From Paenibacillus catalpae (GTDB taxonomy: Bacteria > Bacillota > Bacilli > Paenibacillales > Paenibacillaceae), in the NCBI RefSeq assembly GCF_900112695.1, contig NZ_FOMT01000001.1, positions 1,488,001 through 1,552,000 of the forward strand: 64,000 nt of DNA. The letters run 5' to 3'. The translations under genes were made by a program, and so were the position numbers. Of this stretch, positions 44,320-53,695 are shown piece by piece. The notes beneath the pieces were generated by a model that saw nothing but the letters and a program-made list of their open reading frames with translations, was not told the origin of the DNA and did not search any database. Within the stretch, counting starts at the first letter, position 1, and each line of letters opens with the position of its first letter.

Positions 44320-45063
44320 TTAATTAATAATCATCTGCAGCATCTTCCTGGCATAAGGGGATTGAACGTTATTTAAATGTTCAATGTTCACAATTTCCTC
44401 GACCTGACCGCTTCTCATGATCATGACTCTGTCGCATATAAAAGCTGCGGCTTTTATATCATGGGTTATAAAAATATAACCAAGCTTATCGTTTTCCTTG
44501 AGTTTTTTCAGTAATTGCAATACTTGCATTTGAACGGATCCATCCAAGGAACTAATCGCTTCATCCAATAGAATGCATGGAGATTCCGTCGCAATTGCTC
44601 TTGCGATGCATACTCTCTGGATTTGACCTCCCGATAACTCGTGCGGGTACTTATAGCGGCAAGACGGTTCCAAACCTACATGCTGCAAGAGATGATCGAC
44701 TTTGCTTTGGTTGAACTTCCGGCTGCTTGTTTTCATATTCAGAGATTCCATAACAGCCTGTTCAACCGTAAAATAAGGGTTAATCGAAGAGGTATAGTCC
44801 TGGAATACAGCGCTTATCCTCCCCTTTCTGGCGCTTTTCCTTCCTATATCCTCACCTTTTAATAAGATCGTTCCTCTCTCGGGCTTCTCTATTCCCATTA
44901 GCAATCTTCCCAATGTGGACTTGCCGCACCCGCTCTCCCCAATAATGCCCAGGCATTCCCCTTGTTCGTATTGGAAGCTGATATTTTTCAATACTTGCTG
45001 CTTTTCACGAGAGAACATGCCGCCTTTTCTATAGGACATATTAACGCGATCCACGACTAACAT
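44320..45063 (-). CDS. cntF: metallophore ABC importer ATPase, CntF-like
   Basis: A 247-residue oligopeptide/nickel-type ATPase. Walker A is GESGCGKST, the signature is LSGGQIQRVCIARAI and Walker B is ILLDEAISSLD, where Ala-Ile replaces the usual Pro-Thr. It overlaps the CntD-like gene by 23 bases and has GGGAGGG before ATG 45063. With CntD it drives uptake of the metal-opine complex through CntBC. Confidence 0.8.
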   Translation of the reverse strand: MLVVDRVNMSYRKGGMFSREKQQVLKNISFQYEQGECLGIIGESGCGKSTLGRLLMGIEKPERGTILLKGEDIGRKSARKGRISAVFQDYTSSINPYFTVEQAVMESLNMKTSSRKFNQSKVDHLLQHVGLEPSCRYKYPHELSGGQIQRVCIARAIATESPCILLDEAISSLDGSVQMQVLQLLKKLKENDKLGYIFITHDIKAAAFICDRVMIMRSGQVEEIVNIEHLNNVQSPYARKMLQMIIN

Positions 45064-45871
45064 AATCCGGCCCTCCCATTACCCTCCTAAAATGGTCATT
45101 AAGCTCCGTCTGCGAGGATACTAAAAACCGCGTATATTCATGCTTGGCTTCTGAAAACAAGATCGAGGCATCCCCTCGTTCGACAATGTTGCCGTTTCTC
45201 ATCACGAGAACCTCGTCTGCCAGCCTTCTGACTACGCTTAAATCATGAGATACGAAGATCATGGAACACCCTATCTTCTCCCGTAAACGAACGAACTGTT
45301 CCATAACCTCGTATTTGGAGACGGAATCCAGTGCCGATGTTGGTTCATCCGCGATAATAATATCGGGTTCCAATACGATGGCCAAACTAATCATTACCCG
45401 CTGAAGCATTCCACCTGACAGCTGGTGAGGGTACTTATTCATGATCTCAACCGGGTCTTGCAGCCGTACGCTCAGCATCGCCTGCTTCATTTTCTCAACG
45501 ATTTCGCTTCGATTCCAGCCATAATGGTGCATTAGCGTATCCCTTATGTGAACGCCGATAACACTCGTCGGATCAAAGGCTCGCATTCCGTTCTGCAGAA
45601 TCATGTAAAGCTGCTTTCCCCTTCTTCGCCTCATTTCTTTCTCGGCAAGCTGGTTTAAACGGACTCCATTACATGAAATATCGCCGGATTGGCGGATCGT
45701 TTTTTTATTCAGTTTCATGATTGCTCTGCAGGTGAGAGATTTTCCGCTGCCGCTTTCGCCGACGATAGCCAAACAGCTTTCCGGCTTAAGCTCGAACGAA
45801 CTATTCGGGACTAATACTTTTCCCGTAATGCCGTCCCAAATTCGCAAATTCGATACTTGTAGGATACTCAT
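45041..45871 (-). CDS. cntD: metallophore ABC importer ATPase, CntD-like
   Basis: A 276-residue DppD/OppD-type ATPase. Walker A is GESGSGKSLTCRAIM, the signature is LSGGMLQRVMISLAI and Walker B is IIIADEPTSALD. ATG 45871 is chosen because it gives the usual family start (MSILQVSNLRIW); the frame is open to 45892 within the permease gene. It is the first of the two ATPase genes of the importer. Confidence 0.8.
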   Translation of the reverse strand: MSILQVSNLRIWDGITGKVLVPNSSFELKPESCLAIVGESGSGKSLTCRAIMKLNKKTIRQSGDISCNGVRLNQLAEKEMRRRRGKQLYMILQNGMRAFDPTSVIGVHIRDTLMHHYGWNRSEIVEKMKQAMLSVRLQDPVEIMNKYPHQLSGGMLQRVMISLAIVLEPDIIIADEPTSALDSVSKYEVMEQFVRLREKIGCSMIFVSHDLSVVRRLADEVLVMRNGNIVERGDASILFSEAKHEYTRFLVSSQTELNDHFRRVMGGPDYVSRGSR

Positions 45872-45878
45872 ACTTGAA

Positions 45879-46766
45879 TCAAGCCTTCCCATGCAGATTC
45901 GCCGCTTGGTATATTCCTTTTCCTTGCTTCTTCTTAGTGACAGACATTAATTTAGGATCCAAAGCGACTTGAAGCGCATCGGTAAAGAAATTGACGGCCG
46001 ATACGAAAATAATGGTGGTTATCCCCGGTGCCAGCATCAATTCCGGTCTTGAGAACATGACTTGCCTTGCCTCATTCAACATCATTCCCCACTCTGCTTG
46101 CGGAGCCTGAACCCCCAAACCAAGAAAAGAAAATCCTGAAAGTTGCAAAATCATGGAGCTGAAGGCGCTGCTAGACGTAACCGCAATGTCCGGAAGCGAG
46201 ACGGGCACGATATGCTTCCACATAATCCTGAAGCTGCCGACTCCCAAAGCCTTGGAGAACTTTATGTATTCTGCATTGGAATACTGCATAACAGAAGTGC
46301 GAATGATGCGCGCAAACCACGCCCATTTCATGAGCACGAATGCAAGGAGAATATTTTCCAGCCCCACCCCGAGAACGCCGATGATTGCCAGAGTCATCAC
46401 GTACCCAGGGAAAGAAAGCGCGATATCGCAGACCCTCATCAAGAGGGCATCAATTTTCCCTTTGAAATATCCCGATATAAATCCTATGATGGTGCCTATT
46501 CCTAATGAAATGGCAAGTGTGACTAGTACCCAAAGAACACTGGGGCGGATGCCGTAAATTAATCGCGATAAAACGCAGCGCCCCAAATGATCATTACCCA
46601 GCAGATACTCCCAACTGGCAGAGGCAAATCTCAGTTCCATATGAACCTCTTCCGGATCGTTTGGTGCAATCCACGGTGCAAATACCCCAGCTGCTAACGT
46701 GCTTGTTATAATAAAGACGGACAGAAGAGCCAACCTATCCTTAAAAAGATAATGGAATCGTTTCAT
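45879..46766 (-). CDS. cntC: metallophore ABC importer permease, CntC-like
   Basis: A 295-residue DppC/NikC-type permease with six helices. The EAA-like loop reads YIKFSKALGVGSFRIMWKHI, with QAPQAEWGMMLNEAR further on, both hallmarks of this family. Its ATG overlaps the stop of the previous permease gene (TAATG), so the two are translationally coupled and form the channel together. Confidence 0.85.
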   Translation of the reverse strand: MKRFHYLFKDRLALLSVFIITSTLAAGVFAPWIAPNDPEEVHMELRFASASWEYLLGNDHLGRCVLSRLIYGIRPSVLWVLVTLAISLGIGTIIGFISGYFKGKIDALLMRVCDIALSFPGYVMTLAIIGVLGVGLENILLAFVLMKWAWFARIIRTSVMQYSNAEYIKFSKALGVGSFRIMWKHIVPVSLPDIAVTSSSAFSSMILQLSGFSFLGLGVQAPQAEWGMMLNEARQVMFSRPELMLAPGITTIIFVSAVNFFTDALQVALDPKLMSVTKKKQGKGIYQAANLHGKA

Positions 46767-47698
46767 TACATATCTTCCCTTAATTTAGGATTTATCAGCG
46801 CGTTGATTATATCGGAAAATGTGTTGACCACAACAAAAGCAGCCGCCAATACGAGCACGTACGCTTGGATAATGGGGAAATCTCTGCTTAGAATCGATTT
46901 GACGCTCAGCATCCCGAGTCCGGGCCAAGCAAACAGATTCTCGATAACAACCGTACTCCCCAGAATGATTGGAATAGCCATGCAAAATACGGAGATGGCT
47001 ACCTGCAAGGAATTCCTCAAGAGGCGAATCTTGATTCTGCCTTCAGGCAACCCGCATGCCCTGCCGAATAGCACATAATCTTCATTCAAATTAGCAAGCA
47101 TAGCGCTCCTGACGATTCGAAAATAGATCCCCGCATAGTTTATCGTGATAACGCTGACAGGTAAAATATAGCTTTGAATGGAATCCATCCCGTTAGTCGG
47201 GAGCCAATCGAGTTTTACAGAGAAGTACCAGACTAACAGGGCTGCCAACAAGTAGGGAGGCATGGAAGTCAGGACAAACGCCACGCCTCTAATTGATTTA
47301 TCTAAATTTTTACCTTCCGTTAACGCGCTGATCATTCCTAATCCAATAGAAAGAGCGATAACGGCTACTACCGAAATAATCGTTAATTGCAAGGTGTTCA
47401 AGAAGGCTGGCCCCAGCAAGGACCATACCGGCTTGCCCGTGACATAAGAGTTGCCGAAGTCTAACTGCAAGCAGGAAAGTAACCAGTCGAAATATCGGAT
47501 AAGAAACGGTTGTTCCATTCCGAGAGCCCTTCTTGTCTCCGCTAGCAGCTCATCTGTTATTCGGGGTACGCCTTGCGCGTGAAGCACGACTTCGGCCGGA
47601 TCCATCGGGGAAAGCGCATTTAGAACAAACGTTATAAAAGAGATGGTTAGCAGCAATGGAATCGCAAGCAAGGATCTCTTGAGGATATATCCGCCCAT
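46766..47698 (-). CDS. cntB: metallophore ABC importer permease, CntB-like
   Basis: A 310-residue DppB/NikB-type permease with six helices. It has the N-terminal MGGYILKRSLLAIPLLLTIS and the loop YVLFGRACGLPEGRIKIRLL. AAGGAG precedes ATG 47698. It partners the next permease and takes substrate from the CntA-like binding protein encoded 53 bases upstream. Confidence 0.85.
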   Translation of the reverse strand: MGGYILKRSLLAIPLLLTISFITFVLNALSPMDPAEVVLHAQGVPRITDELLAETRRALGMEQPFLIRYFDWLLSCLQLDFGNSYVTGKPVWSLLGPAFLNTLQLTIISVVAVIALSIGLGMISALTEGKNLDKSIRGVAFVLTSMPPYLLAALLVWYFSVKLDWLPTNGMDSIQSYILPVSVITINYAGIYFRIVRSAMLANLNEDYVLFGRACGLPEGRIKIRLLRNSLQVAISVFCMAIPIILGSTVVIENLFAWPGLGMLSVKSILSRDFPIIQAYVLVLAAAFVVVNTFSDIINALINPKLREDM

Positions 47699-47751
47699 GA
47701 AATTCTCCTTCTTTATATAGAAAGGGGAAGTCCCGTTCTATTTAACATATC

Positions 47752-49371
47752 TTATTGGAAATACATTTGCTCGAACGGCAATTCGAATTGCGTTTGCTTA
47801 AAAGAGATGCCCTTCAAAGCTGTCGGAGCGACAACCGTCACGCTTCCGTTCGTAATCGGAATGAAGACGGCCTCGTCATGAACGATCGTTAATATATCCT
47901 TATAAAGTGACTTGCGGGTCTCTTCATCGGAAGATACCATGACTTCATCGATTTTTTTGTAAAGCTCGTCGGCTTGGGGGATTCCGCTTGTTGTATGGTA
48001 GTAGGCCGCTTCTGAGGTAAAAGAAGCAATCGTACTTTGCGGATCGTATGCAAGTCCCCAAGTTTGATTAAACAGCAAATCGTACTCTCCGGTTGATCGC
48101 CTGCTCGCGATAGAGGTGGATTCCTCTCCGAATAGATTCAATTGGAAGCCGATCTTCTTTAACGCGTTCTGAAGCATTTCTGCTTCTGCCTTTTGAGAGG
48201 AAGAACTGGCGTCGTAGTAAAGACTCATGATCAACTCTCTATTGTCTTTCTTTCTGATTTCGTCCCCAGCCTGCAAGGTCCAGCCTGCTTCATCCAGAAG
48301 CCTCATAGCGGTTTCTGCGTCATATGCCCTTTTCTTCAAATCAACGTTGGCATAATTGACATTGGATGAGAAGAGGGTTTCGGCAGGAGCCTCTGTCCCG
48401 TTAAAGAGCTCCCTGCTAATCGTTTCTCTGTCAATGGAATACCAAATCGCTTCGCGAACGGCTTTATCGGCTGCGGGACTTTCCAATCTGCTGCTATTGG
48501 CGACGATCATTTTCGTATTCATGGGTTCGCTTCTGATCAATTGAAATTCCCCGGTATCCGCCAGCATGTTCATGGCTTCAACATCTATGCTGTCCGCTCC
48601 CCGATCGTCCGTAAACACAAAATCAACTTCCCCCTTCTGCAAGGCCAAGAAAGTCGTCTCTCCTGCAGGTAGCACTTTTGCCGTAATTTTGTTCACGCGA
48701 GGCACGCCATTCCAATAATGCTCATTCGCTTCGAAAGCAGCATATTGATCGGTCTTGTGCTCAATTAATTTATAAGGACCCGTACCGTTAAAACCATTAA
48801 CGCCGTCCTTCGTCTGGCCATTTATGAAATCATTCGGCGAAATGAAAACGTATGGCCTGGTCATGGACAGCTCAAGCAAGGTCGGATAGTAAGGCTCTGA
48901 TAATACCAACTGTACGGTGTGCTCATCGATTACCTTCGTTTCCGCGAGCTTTGAGGATAGTTTAATCCAAGCATGCTTCGTTGCATTTTTTTGCACGGCA
49001 TCGATGTTTTTCTTTACGGCTTCCGCGTTAAACGGAGCCCCGTCATGGAAGGTTACGTTCTTCCGGAGACGGAACGTATATACTTTGCCATCCTCCGAGA
49101 TCTCCCATGATTCCGCCAGTAAAGGTTTAATGCCGTCTACTGTATTCTCAACCAATGATTCATATACGATGCCTTGTGCCGGCATCGATCCTGGATAGAG
49201 ATGAGGGTTCATATCATTGATGTCTTTGGCCGTAGCATAGACCAGTTCCTTGGAGGGCACGGTATTTGCCTCCTTATTGGTGATACTGTTGTTGCTGCTA
49301 ATCGAGCTGCATCCAGCTAATAATACTATCGCAAGCGACAGTGTAAACGGAATAAACCTTTTCTTAAACAT
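47752..49371 (-). CDS. cntA: metallophore-binding lipoprotein, CntA-like
   Basis: A 539-residue family 5 solute-binding lipoprotein (NikA/DppA fold) with signal MFKKRFIPFTLSLAIVLL and lipobox LLAGC (Cys21). The mature protein has RLRKNVTFHDGAPFNAEAV, the classic family motif. CntA binds staphylopine complexed with nickel, cobalt, zinc or other metals. GGGGGAT precedes ATG 49371. It lies 17 bases after the opine dehydrogenase gene, linking synthesis and uptake in one transcript. Confidence 0.85.
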   Translation of the reverse strand: MFKKRFIPFTLSLAIVLLAGCSSISSNNSITNKEANTVPSKELVYATAKDINDMNPHLYPGSMPAQGIVYESLVENTVDGIKPLLAESWEISEDGKVYTFRLRKNVTFHDGAPFNAEAVKKNIDAVQKNATKHAWIKLSSKLAETKVIDEHTVQLVLSEPYYPTLLELSMTRPYVFISPNDFINGQTKDGVNGFNGTGPYKLIEHKTDQYAAFEANEHYWNGVPRVNKITAKVLPAGETTFLALQKGEVDFVFTDDRGADSIDVEAMNMLADTGEFQLIRSEPMNTKMIVANSSRLESPAADKAVREAIWYSIDRETISRELFNGTEAPAETLFSSNVNYANVDLKKRAYDAETAMRLLDEAGWTLQAGDEIRKKDNRELIMSLYYDASSSSQKAEAEMLQNALKKIGFQLNLFGEESTSIASRRSTGEYDLLFNQTWGLAYDPQSTIASFTSEAAYYHTTSGIPQADELYKKIDEVMVSSDEETRKSLYKDILTIVHDEAVFIPITNGSVTVVAPTALKGISFKQTQFELPFEQMYFQ

Positions 49372-49388
49372 TGCATTATCCCCCTGAT

Positions 49389-50684
49389 CTACTTGTTCAC
49401 GAATTCTTCGCCAATCCTGCGCCAGTCCTCTTCAAAGCTTTGAACGATAAAAGCATCGGACAACCGTTCATCCTTAAATTTTTGCAAGGTGTTTTCGATT
49501 TTACTTTCATAGGTCGCTATGAATTTATCGAGAGTCGGAGTGCTTGATCCGGTTATTCTAGCCATGCCCTGTATAATCTTGATCCGATAATAATCTTCTT
49601 TGGGCATACGAGGGATATCCCAGTACCCTTCTTTATTCACATAGATTTGCCTTATGGGGACAGCCGAGAAATCGAAATATCTCCCCTCTTGGTCCGGTTG
49701 AGAGAATGGATCTATCAACAAGGAAGCATATCGGACATATAACAAATATTCTTGGTGAATGGGACCAAAGCCGGTAAAATGATCGATATCATGACGGGAC
49801 AGGCTCTCCGGTCGTACCGGATAATTATCGTCTGTCATAAATTTCAGCAGATTTACGGTACTTAATTTCATCTTTTCCAGCATGATTGAGATTTCTTTCC
49901 AATAGGAACGCATATCCCTGATGAGCTGTACCGTGATAGGTCCTTCGGGGTAAAGCTTATAAACGTATTTCTTCGCCTCTTCTTCTTTAAATACAACTCT
50001 TAATGAGTAATCATTCATGAACAGAGGCGGGTGCACGTATAAGGAGATGTTTCTCGATTCTGCTTCGATTGGAGAATCCATGACCTTCAGTGCCATTCCC
50101 AAATTTGCGTATAATTCTCGAAGTTTGCCGACGTTGGCAGATGGGAGCCGTGACGAGCCTGCATAAATCACTTTCTTGACTCCGGTCGTCTTCACTTGAT
50201 TGGACGGCCTTTCATGAATCCACCTTGTATCGCCTAAGTAAGTAGAGAGGCTTATGACTTCCGCATCGGATTGAATTCCTTTTAAATAATGTCTCACCAT
50301 GCTGTTTGATCCGAGAGTCGGAGAGATCAACATCATGCACCTTGCCTGCTTTAGGACCTGAACGTCGATTTGTCTGAGAACCTGTATGTATGCATCCGTA
50401 GTAACCGCCAATATAACGGTATCCCACTCCCCCGTTACGGCTGCATATCCATGAAAGACTTGCTCGAGCTGACACCTCCCTTCCAACCGCCGATGCTTAT
50501 CATTTTGAACCACAACATTGATCCAATGATCGTTTTCATTTAATGCTTCGAAAAAGGGAGCCGAACGAACCGATTCCCGACCAGCGATTCCGACGCAACT
50601 CTTTAAATAGGTCTTTAACAATACGGCAATTTGAATGCTGACAGGTCCCGTGCCTAGAACTAAAACGCGATTGAAATCACTCAT
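49389..50684 (-). CDS. cntM: opine metallophore dehydrogenase, CntM-like
   Basis: A 431-residue opine dehydrogenase. The Rossmann motif VLVLGTGPVSIQIAVLL is at residues 7-23. After the second strand comes GRESVRS, with two arginines that would suit NADPH, as in staphylopine dehydrogenase, though cofactor choice is an inference. The motif HDIDHFTGFGPIHQEYLLY lies in the catalytic C-terminal half. The enzyme reductively joins the aminobutyryl-histidine intermediate to pyruvate (staphylopine) or another keto acid. AGGAGGG precedes ATG 50684, which overlaps the cntL stop by four bases. Confidence 0.9.
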   Translation of the reverse strand: MSDFNRVLVLGTGPVSIQIAVLLKTYLKSCVGIAGRESVRSAPFFEALNENDHWINVVVQNDKHRRLEGRCQLEQVFHGYAAVTGEWDTVILAVTTDAYIQVLRQIDVQVLKQARCMMLISPTLGSNSMVRHYLKGIQSDAEVISLSTYLGDTRWIHERPSNQVKTTGVKKVIYAGSSRLPSANVGKLRELYANLGMALKVMDSPIEAESRNISLYVHPPLFMNDYSLRVVFKEEEAKKYVYKLYPEGPITVQLIRDMRSYWKEISIMLEKMKLSTVNLLKFMTDDNYPVRPESLSRHDIDHFTGFGPIHQEYLLYVRYASLLIDPFSQPDQEGRYFDFSAVPIRQIYVNKEGYWDIPRMPKEDYYRIKIIQGMARITGSSTPTLDKFIATYESKIENTLQKFKDERLSDAFIVQSFEEDWRRIGEEFVNK

Positions 50685-51505
50685 ATAACCCTCCTATTCT
50701 CCGTGTTGAGTAAGTTTTTCTTATACAAGGCGACATCAAATACATGCTGAGGATGAATGATGGTATCGGTAAGCTCCCACTTCCGAGGATCCGCGTTTTG
50801 CTTCGGATAATTGAATAAAGACTTCAATTGGTCTCCGTATCTCATCGCCACGACCACATGCTCATTGGTCAAAGGGTGTAATTGGTCAAGCAAGTCATAT
50901 TTAATGGCAACCGTTGAACTAAAGATGATATGGGTAACCTCTCTGATGTTTTCAATCTGATCCAGGAATTTGTTCTCAAGCTGGATTCTTAAATTTGCCC
51001 CCAGCCTATCGATCACCTTTCTCCCCAAAGCGATTGCCTCCTCATCGATATCGATGCCAATCACTTCGGCTCCGGTTTGCTTCGCTATATAAAGTGGAGT
51101 CATCGGAAATGAACCCGAACCCACCAATAAAACCGTGGACTGCGAATGAACGCCGAATCCTCCAAATTCTTCTCTAATACTGGACTCGATATTGCGAAAG
51201 TAATCGGTTCTGTCAGCTTCGCCGTTCAACAGTCTCTGCGCTCGATACTTTTCCATCATGGCCACGCATAGAGCAGATGTTTTTCTTAACTCATCCATAA
51301 AAGTGATAAACTTGGAAGTCGCTTGCCGTTCAAGCTGTTCCCATTCGATTTGGTTGCTTTCATCGATAATGAAGGCGGAGTAATCGTTAATTGTCCTCTC
51401 TAATTCCAAGCTATTGGGAGAACTCCCCTCTTTTGGAGAAGCTAGGGCTAAGAACCTTCTATGAAAATCAACCAAGCACTGCTGAAGTCTGGTGGCTGTT
51501 TGCAC
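50681..51505 (-). CDS. cntL: nicotianamine synthase-like enzyme, CntL-like
   Basis: A 274-residue nicotianamine-synthase-like aminobutyrate transferase. The SAM-binding Rossmann part reads TVLLVGSGSFPMTPLYIA and GAEVIGIDIDEEAIALGRKV. It would transfer one 3-amino-3-carboxypropyl unit from SAM to D-histidine made by CntK. GTG 51505 with AAGGGAG eight bases upstream is the best start; the frame is open to TTG 51523. The start lies inside the end of cntK, so the genes overlap by 38 bases. Confidence 0.9.
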   Translation of the reverse strand: MQTATRLQQCLVDFHRRFLALASPKEGSSPNSLELERTINDYSAFIIDESNQIEWEQLERQATSKFITFMDELRKTSALCVAMMEKYRAQRLLNGEADRTDYFRNIESSIREEFGGFGVHSQSTVLLVGSGSFPMTPLYIAKQTGAEVIGIDIDEEAIALGRKVIDRLGANLRIQLENKFLDQIENIREVTHIIFSSTVAIKYDLLDQLHPLTNEHVVVAMRYGDQLKSLFNYPKQNADPRKWELTDTIIHPQHVFDVALYKKNLLNTENRRVI

Positions 51506-52352
51506 TCCGTTCACTCCCTTCAAGTTCGATAAATGCTTTACCTTGTGCCACTATGCTTACAACGCCTTCGATAACAAGACTTGTTATTTCTTGTTCCGAG
51601 CAATCGGCCTTAACGAGAATAGTACCGCCAGGCTGGGCAACTTGGGAGGTAATGGCCCCGTTGTTCTTCCAAGATAAATAGGCACCTAATGAAGCCGTCC
51701 CGGATCCGCATCCTTTCTCCCAAACCATGCTGTCTAACTCCGGAAGATAAATGAGCGGAGCCATCGCATTCGATTTCGGTTCAAACAATAAAATGCCGAT
51801 TAAGTTAGATCCCAATGTTAAGCCTAACAATCTGGCTAATCCTTCAGCTCTGCTCCTCCATACAGGACTGAATGATTCTACTTCAATCACAATATGAAAA
51901 AAGTTATCGTACCTCACAATCGCCATACTTAAATCCTCTCCATCGTACATAACGGACTTCTGTTCTACCTTGTTGGGAAGAGGCATCGTCACCTGACAAC
52001 CATACTTTTCGTTGACTTTATTCACGCGGCAAGCGACTAAGCGTTCCGTTCCCGAACTCTCCAATGTGATCTCCATTGTGGCATTTGGTTGAAGACCGCT
52101 CTCGACAGCCAAATAAGCAGCCATGGCCATACACGCATTGCCGCAAAACTCACCTCCCGCCATTTGCAGGCTTGCGTCTGCTCCTTTTTTATTCGGCTTG
52201 TTGATAAAACCAACTTGTTCGGCATACACGCTGTCATAAGACATTAATCGTGAAGCAATTGGTATGTATTCTTCCATGGGATGAATTGTCTTTACAAGAA
52301 TAGTCATATTTTGAGTCGGGTTGACTTTCACAAAATCGATCTCCTGTTTCAT
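51468..52352 (-). CDS. cntK: histidine racemase, CntK-like (DapF fold)
   Basis: A 294-residue cofactor-independent racemase of the diaminopimelate epimerase fold. The two catalytic cysteines are visible: Cys70 in GGEFCGNAC and Cys215 in EKGCGSGTAS. In the staphylopine pathway CntK converts L- to D-histidine. Its position before CntL and CntM supports this rather than DapF, whose usual neighbours are absent. GGAGGG precedes ATG 52352. It is the first gene of a nine-gene operon. Confidence 0.88.
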   Translation of the reverse strand: MKQEIDFVKVNPTQNMTILVKTIHPMEEYIPIASRLMSYDSVYAEQVGFINKPNKKGADASLQMAGGEFCGNACMAMAAYLAVESGLQPNATMEITLESSGTERLVACRVNKVNEKYGCQVTMPLPNKVEQKSVMYDGEDLSMAIVRYDNFFHIVIEVESFSPVWRSRAEGLARLLGLTLGSNLIGILLFEPKSNAMAPLIYLPELDSMVWEKGCGSGTASLGAYLSWKNNGAITSQVAQPGGTILVKADCSEQEITSLVIEGVVSIVAQGKAFIELEGSERSANSHQTSAVLG

Positions 52353-52373
52353 TTCACCAATCCCTCCGTTTAA

Positions 52374-52388
52374 TTGTAATAATTACTA
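52374..52388. promoter_or_regulatory. Zur-box-like palindrome 1
   Basis: TTGTAATAATTACTA fits the 7-1-7 Zur box TCGTAATNATTACGA at 13 of 15 positions. It ends 22 bases upstream of cntK, where bound Zur would block the start of transcription. Confidence 0.6.
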
Positions 52389-52474
52389 CTAAACGGCATG
52401 CATATCCGAATTCAAGCCGTTTGTTCGCCATTAACACATGAACTGAATTTCTAAATACCTACCGAACCGCTTAA

Positions 52475-52489
52475 TAGTAATTATTACGA
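52475..52489. promoter_or_regulatory. Zur-box-like palindrome 2
   Basis: TAGTAATTATTACGA fits the Zur box TCGTAATNATTACGA with one mismatch. It lies about 120 bases before cntK and 200 bases before the divergent SDR gene. It is the better of the two sites. Confidence 0.6.
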
Positions 52490-52582
52490 TATGAAGATAC
52501 CAGTCATAGGTTATTTTTGTCAATCCTTTCTTTTGAAAATTTTCCGGCTCACTATAACATCACGACAAAACAAATGTTTTGG

Positions 52583-52610
52583 TTGACTAATATATATACA
52601 CGACTATAAT
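52583..52610 (+). promoter_or_regulatory. sigma-A promoter of the SDR gene
   Basis: TTGACT (52583-52588), a 16-base spacer, then TATAAT (52605-52610), about 80 bases before the SDR start. The -10 is perfect and the -35 has one mismatch. Confidence 0.6.
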
Positions 52611-52691
52611 AAAAATGAACGGTCTGTCTTTTTTTGTTTCTATATACTTTCTGTAAGCCAAAAGCTTCATAATCCAAGGAGGAATTATATT

Positions 52692-53504
52692 ATGAGTAAA
52701 GTATGGTTTATTACTGGCACCTCAACAGGGTTCGGTCGACAATTCGTAGAGCAGTTGCTTCAAACGGAAGATAAAGTTATTGCAACTGCGCGTAACTTAG
52801 AAGCAATTCAAGATTTCAAATCTATTTCTCCTGATAAAGTGAGTATTGTAGCGCTTGATGTGACTGACAAAGAACAAATCAATACCGCCGTTCAAGAAGC
52901 TGTTGATCGATTTGGTAGGATCGATGTAGTAGTTAACAATGCGGGTTATGGGCTCTACGGTATGATTGAAGAATACTCCGATGAACAAATTAGAAAGCAA
53001 TTTGATGTCAATGTGTTCGGAGTATTGGATATTATCCGTGCAACGCTTCCTATTTTAAAGAAACAAAATTCAGGACATTACATCAATTTTTCATCCTTTT
53101 TCGGAACTTGGGCAATGCCGCCGTTCAGCCTCTATGCTGCATCAAAATTCGCAGTCGAAGGGTTTTCCGAAGCAATGGCTATTGAACTAGCCGGATTCGG
53201 CATCAAGACAACAATCGTTGAACCAGCCGTGTTCGCTACCGATTTTTTGGGACATTCACTTGAACATACCGACAGAAAACCTGAATATGATTCTATATAC
53301 GAAGCCTATAACGAAGGGATATCTTCGTTAAAAATAGGCGATCCCGTCAAAGCTGTGAAGACGATTATCGATATGATTAACAGCGAAAATCCTCCTCTTC
53401 ATTTCCCTGTTGGTTCCTTTGCATCTCACAGTATCCGTAACGCTTTTAACAAAAGAATCGAAGAAATTAACGCTTGGGAGAAATTATCGATTGAAGCTGA
53501 TTGA
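52692..53504 (+). CDS. SDR-family oxidoreductase
   Basis: A 270-residue classical short-chain dehydrogenase. It has the cofactor motif TGTSTGFGRQFVEQL at about residue 8, NNAGYGLYG, Ser in INFSSFFGTW and the active-site YAASKFAVEGFSE. AAGGAGG precedes ATG 52692. A TetR gene follows on the same strand and may regulate it. The GC content is lower than that of the metallophore operon. The substrate is unknown. Confidence 0.88.
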   Translation: MSKVWFITGTSTGFGRQFVEQLLQTEDKVIATARNLEAIQDFKSISPDKVSIVALDVTDKEQINTAVQEAVDRFGRIDVVVNNAGYGLYGMIEEYSDEQIRKQFDVNVFGVLDIIRATLPILKKQNSGHYINFSSFFGTWAMPPFSLYAASKFAVEGFSEAMAIELAGFGIKTTIVEPAVFATDFLGHSLEHTDRKPEYDSIYEAYNEGISSLKIGDPVKAVKTIIDMINSENPPLHFPVGSFASHSIRNAFNKRIEEINAWEKLSIEAD

Positions 53505-53695
53505 ATGATGAACCCAACCTATATAGACAGTTCTGAATCATAAATGAATAATTACATTATTTTGGCGCCGATACTCCATCGGTGTCATTTTTTTATTAAG
53601 AATGTTTTTATTCTGTCTTCGTTGATTTTTTTTGTTTCAACCATTTATGTTAAAATAAATGAATGTTTGGACTTGGATTTGAAACATGTTCTTGA

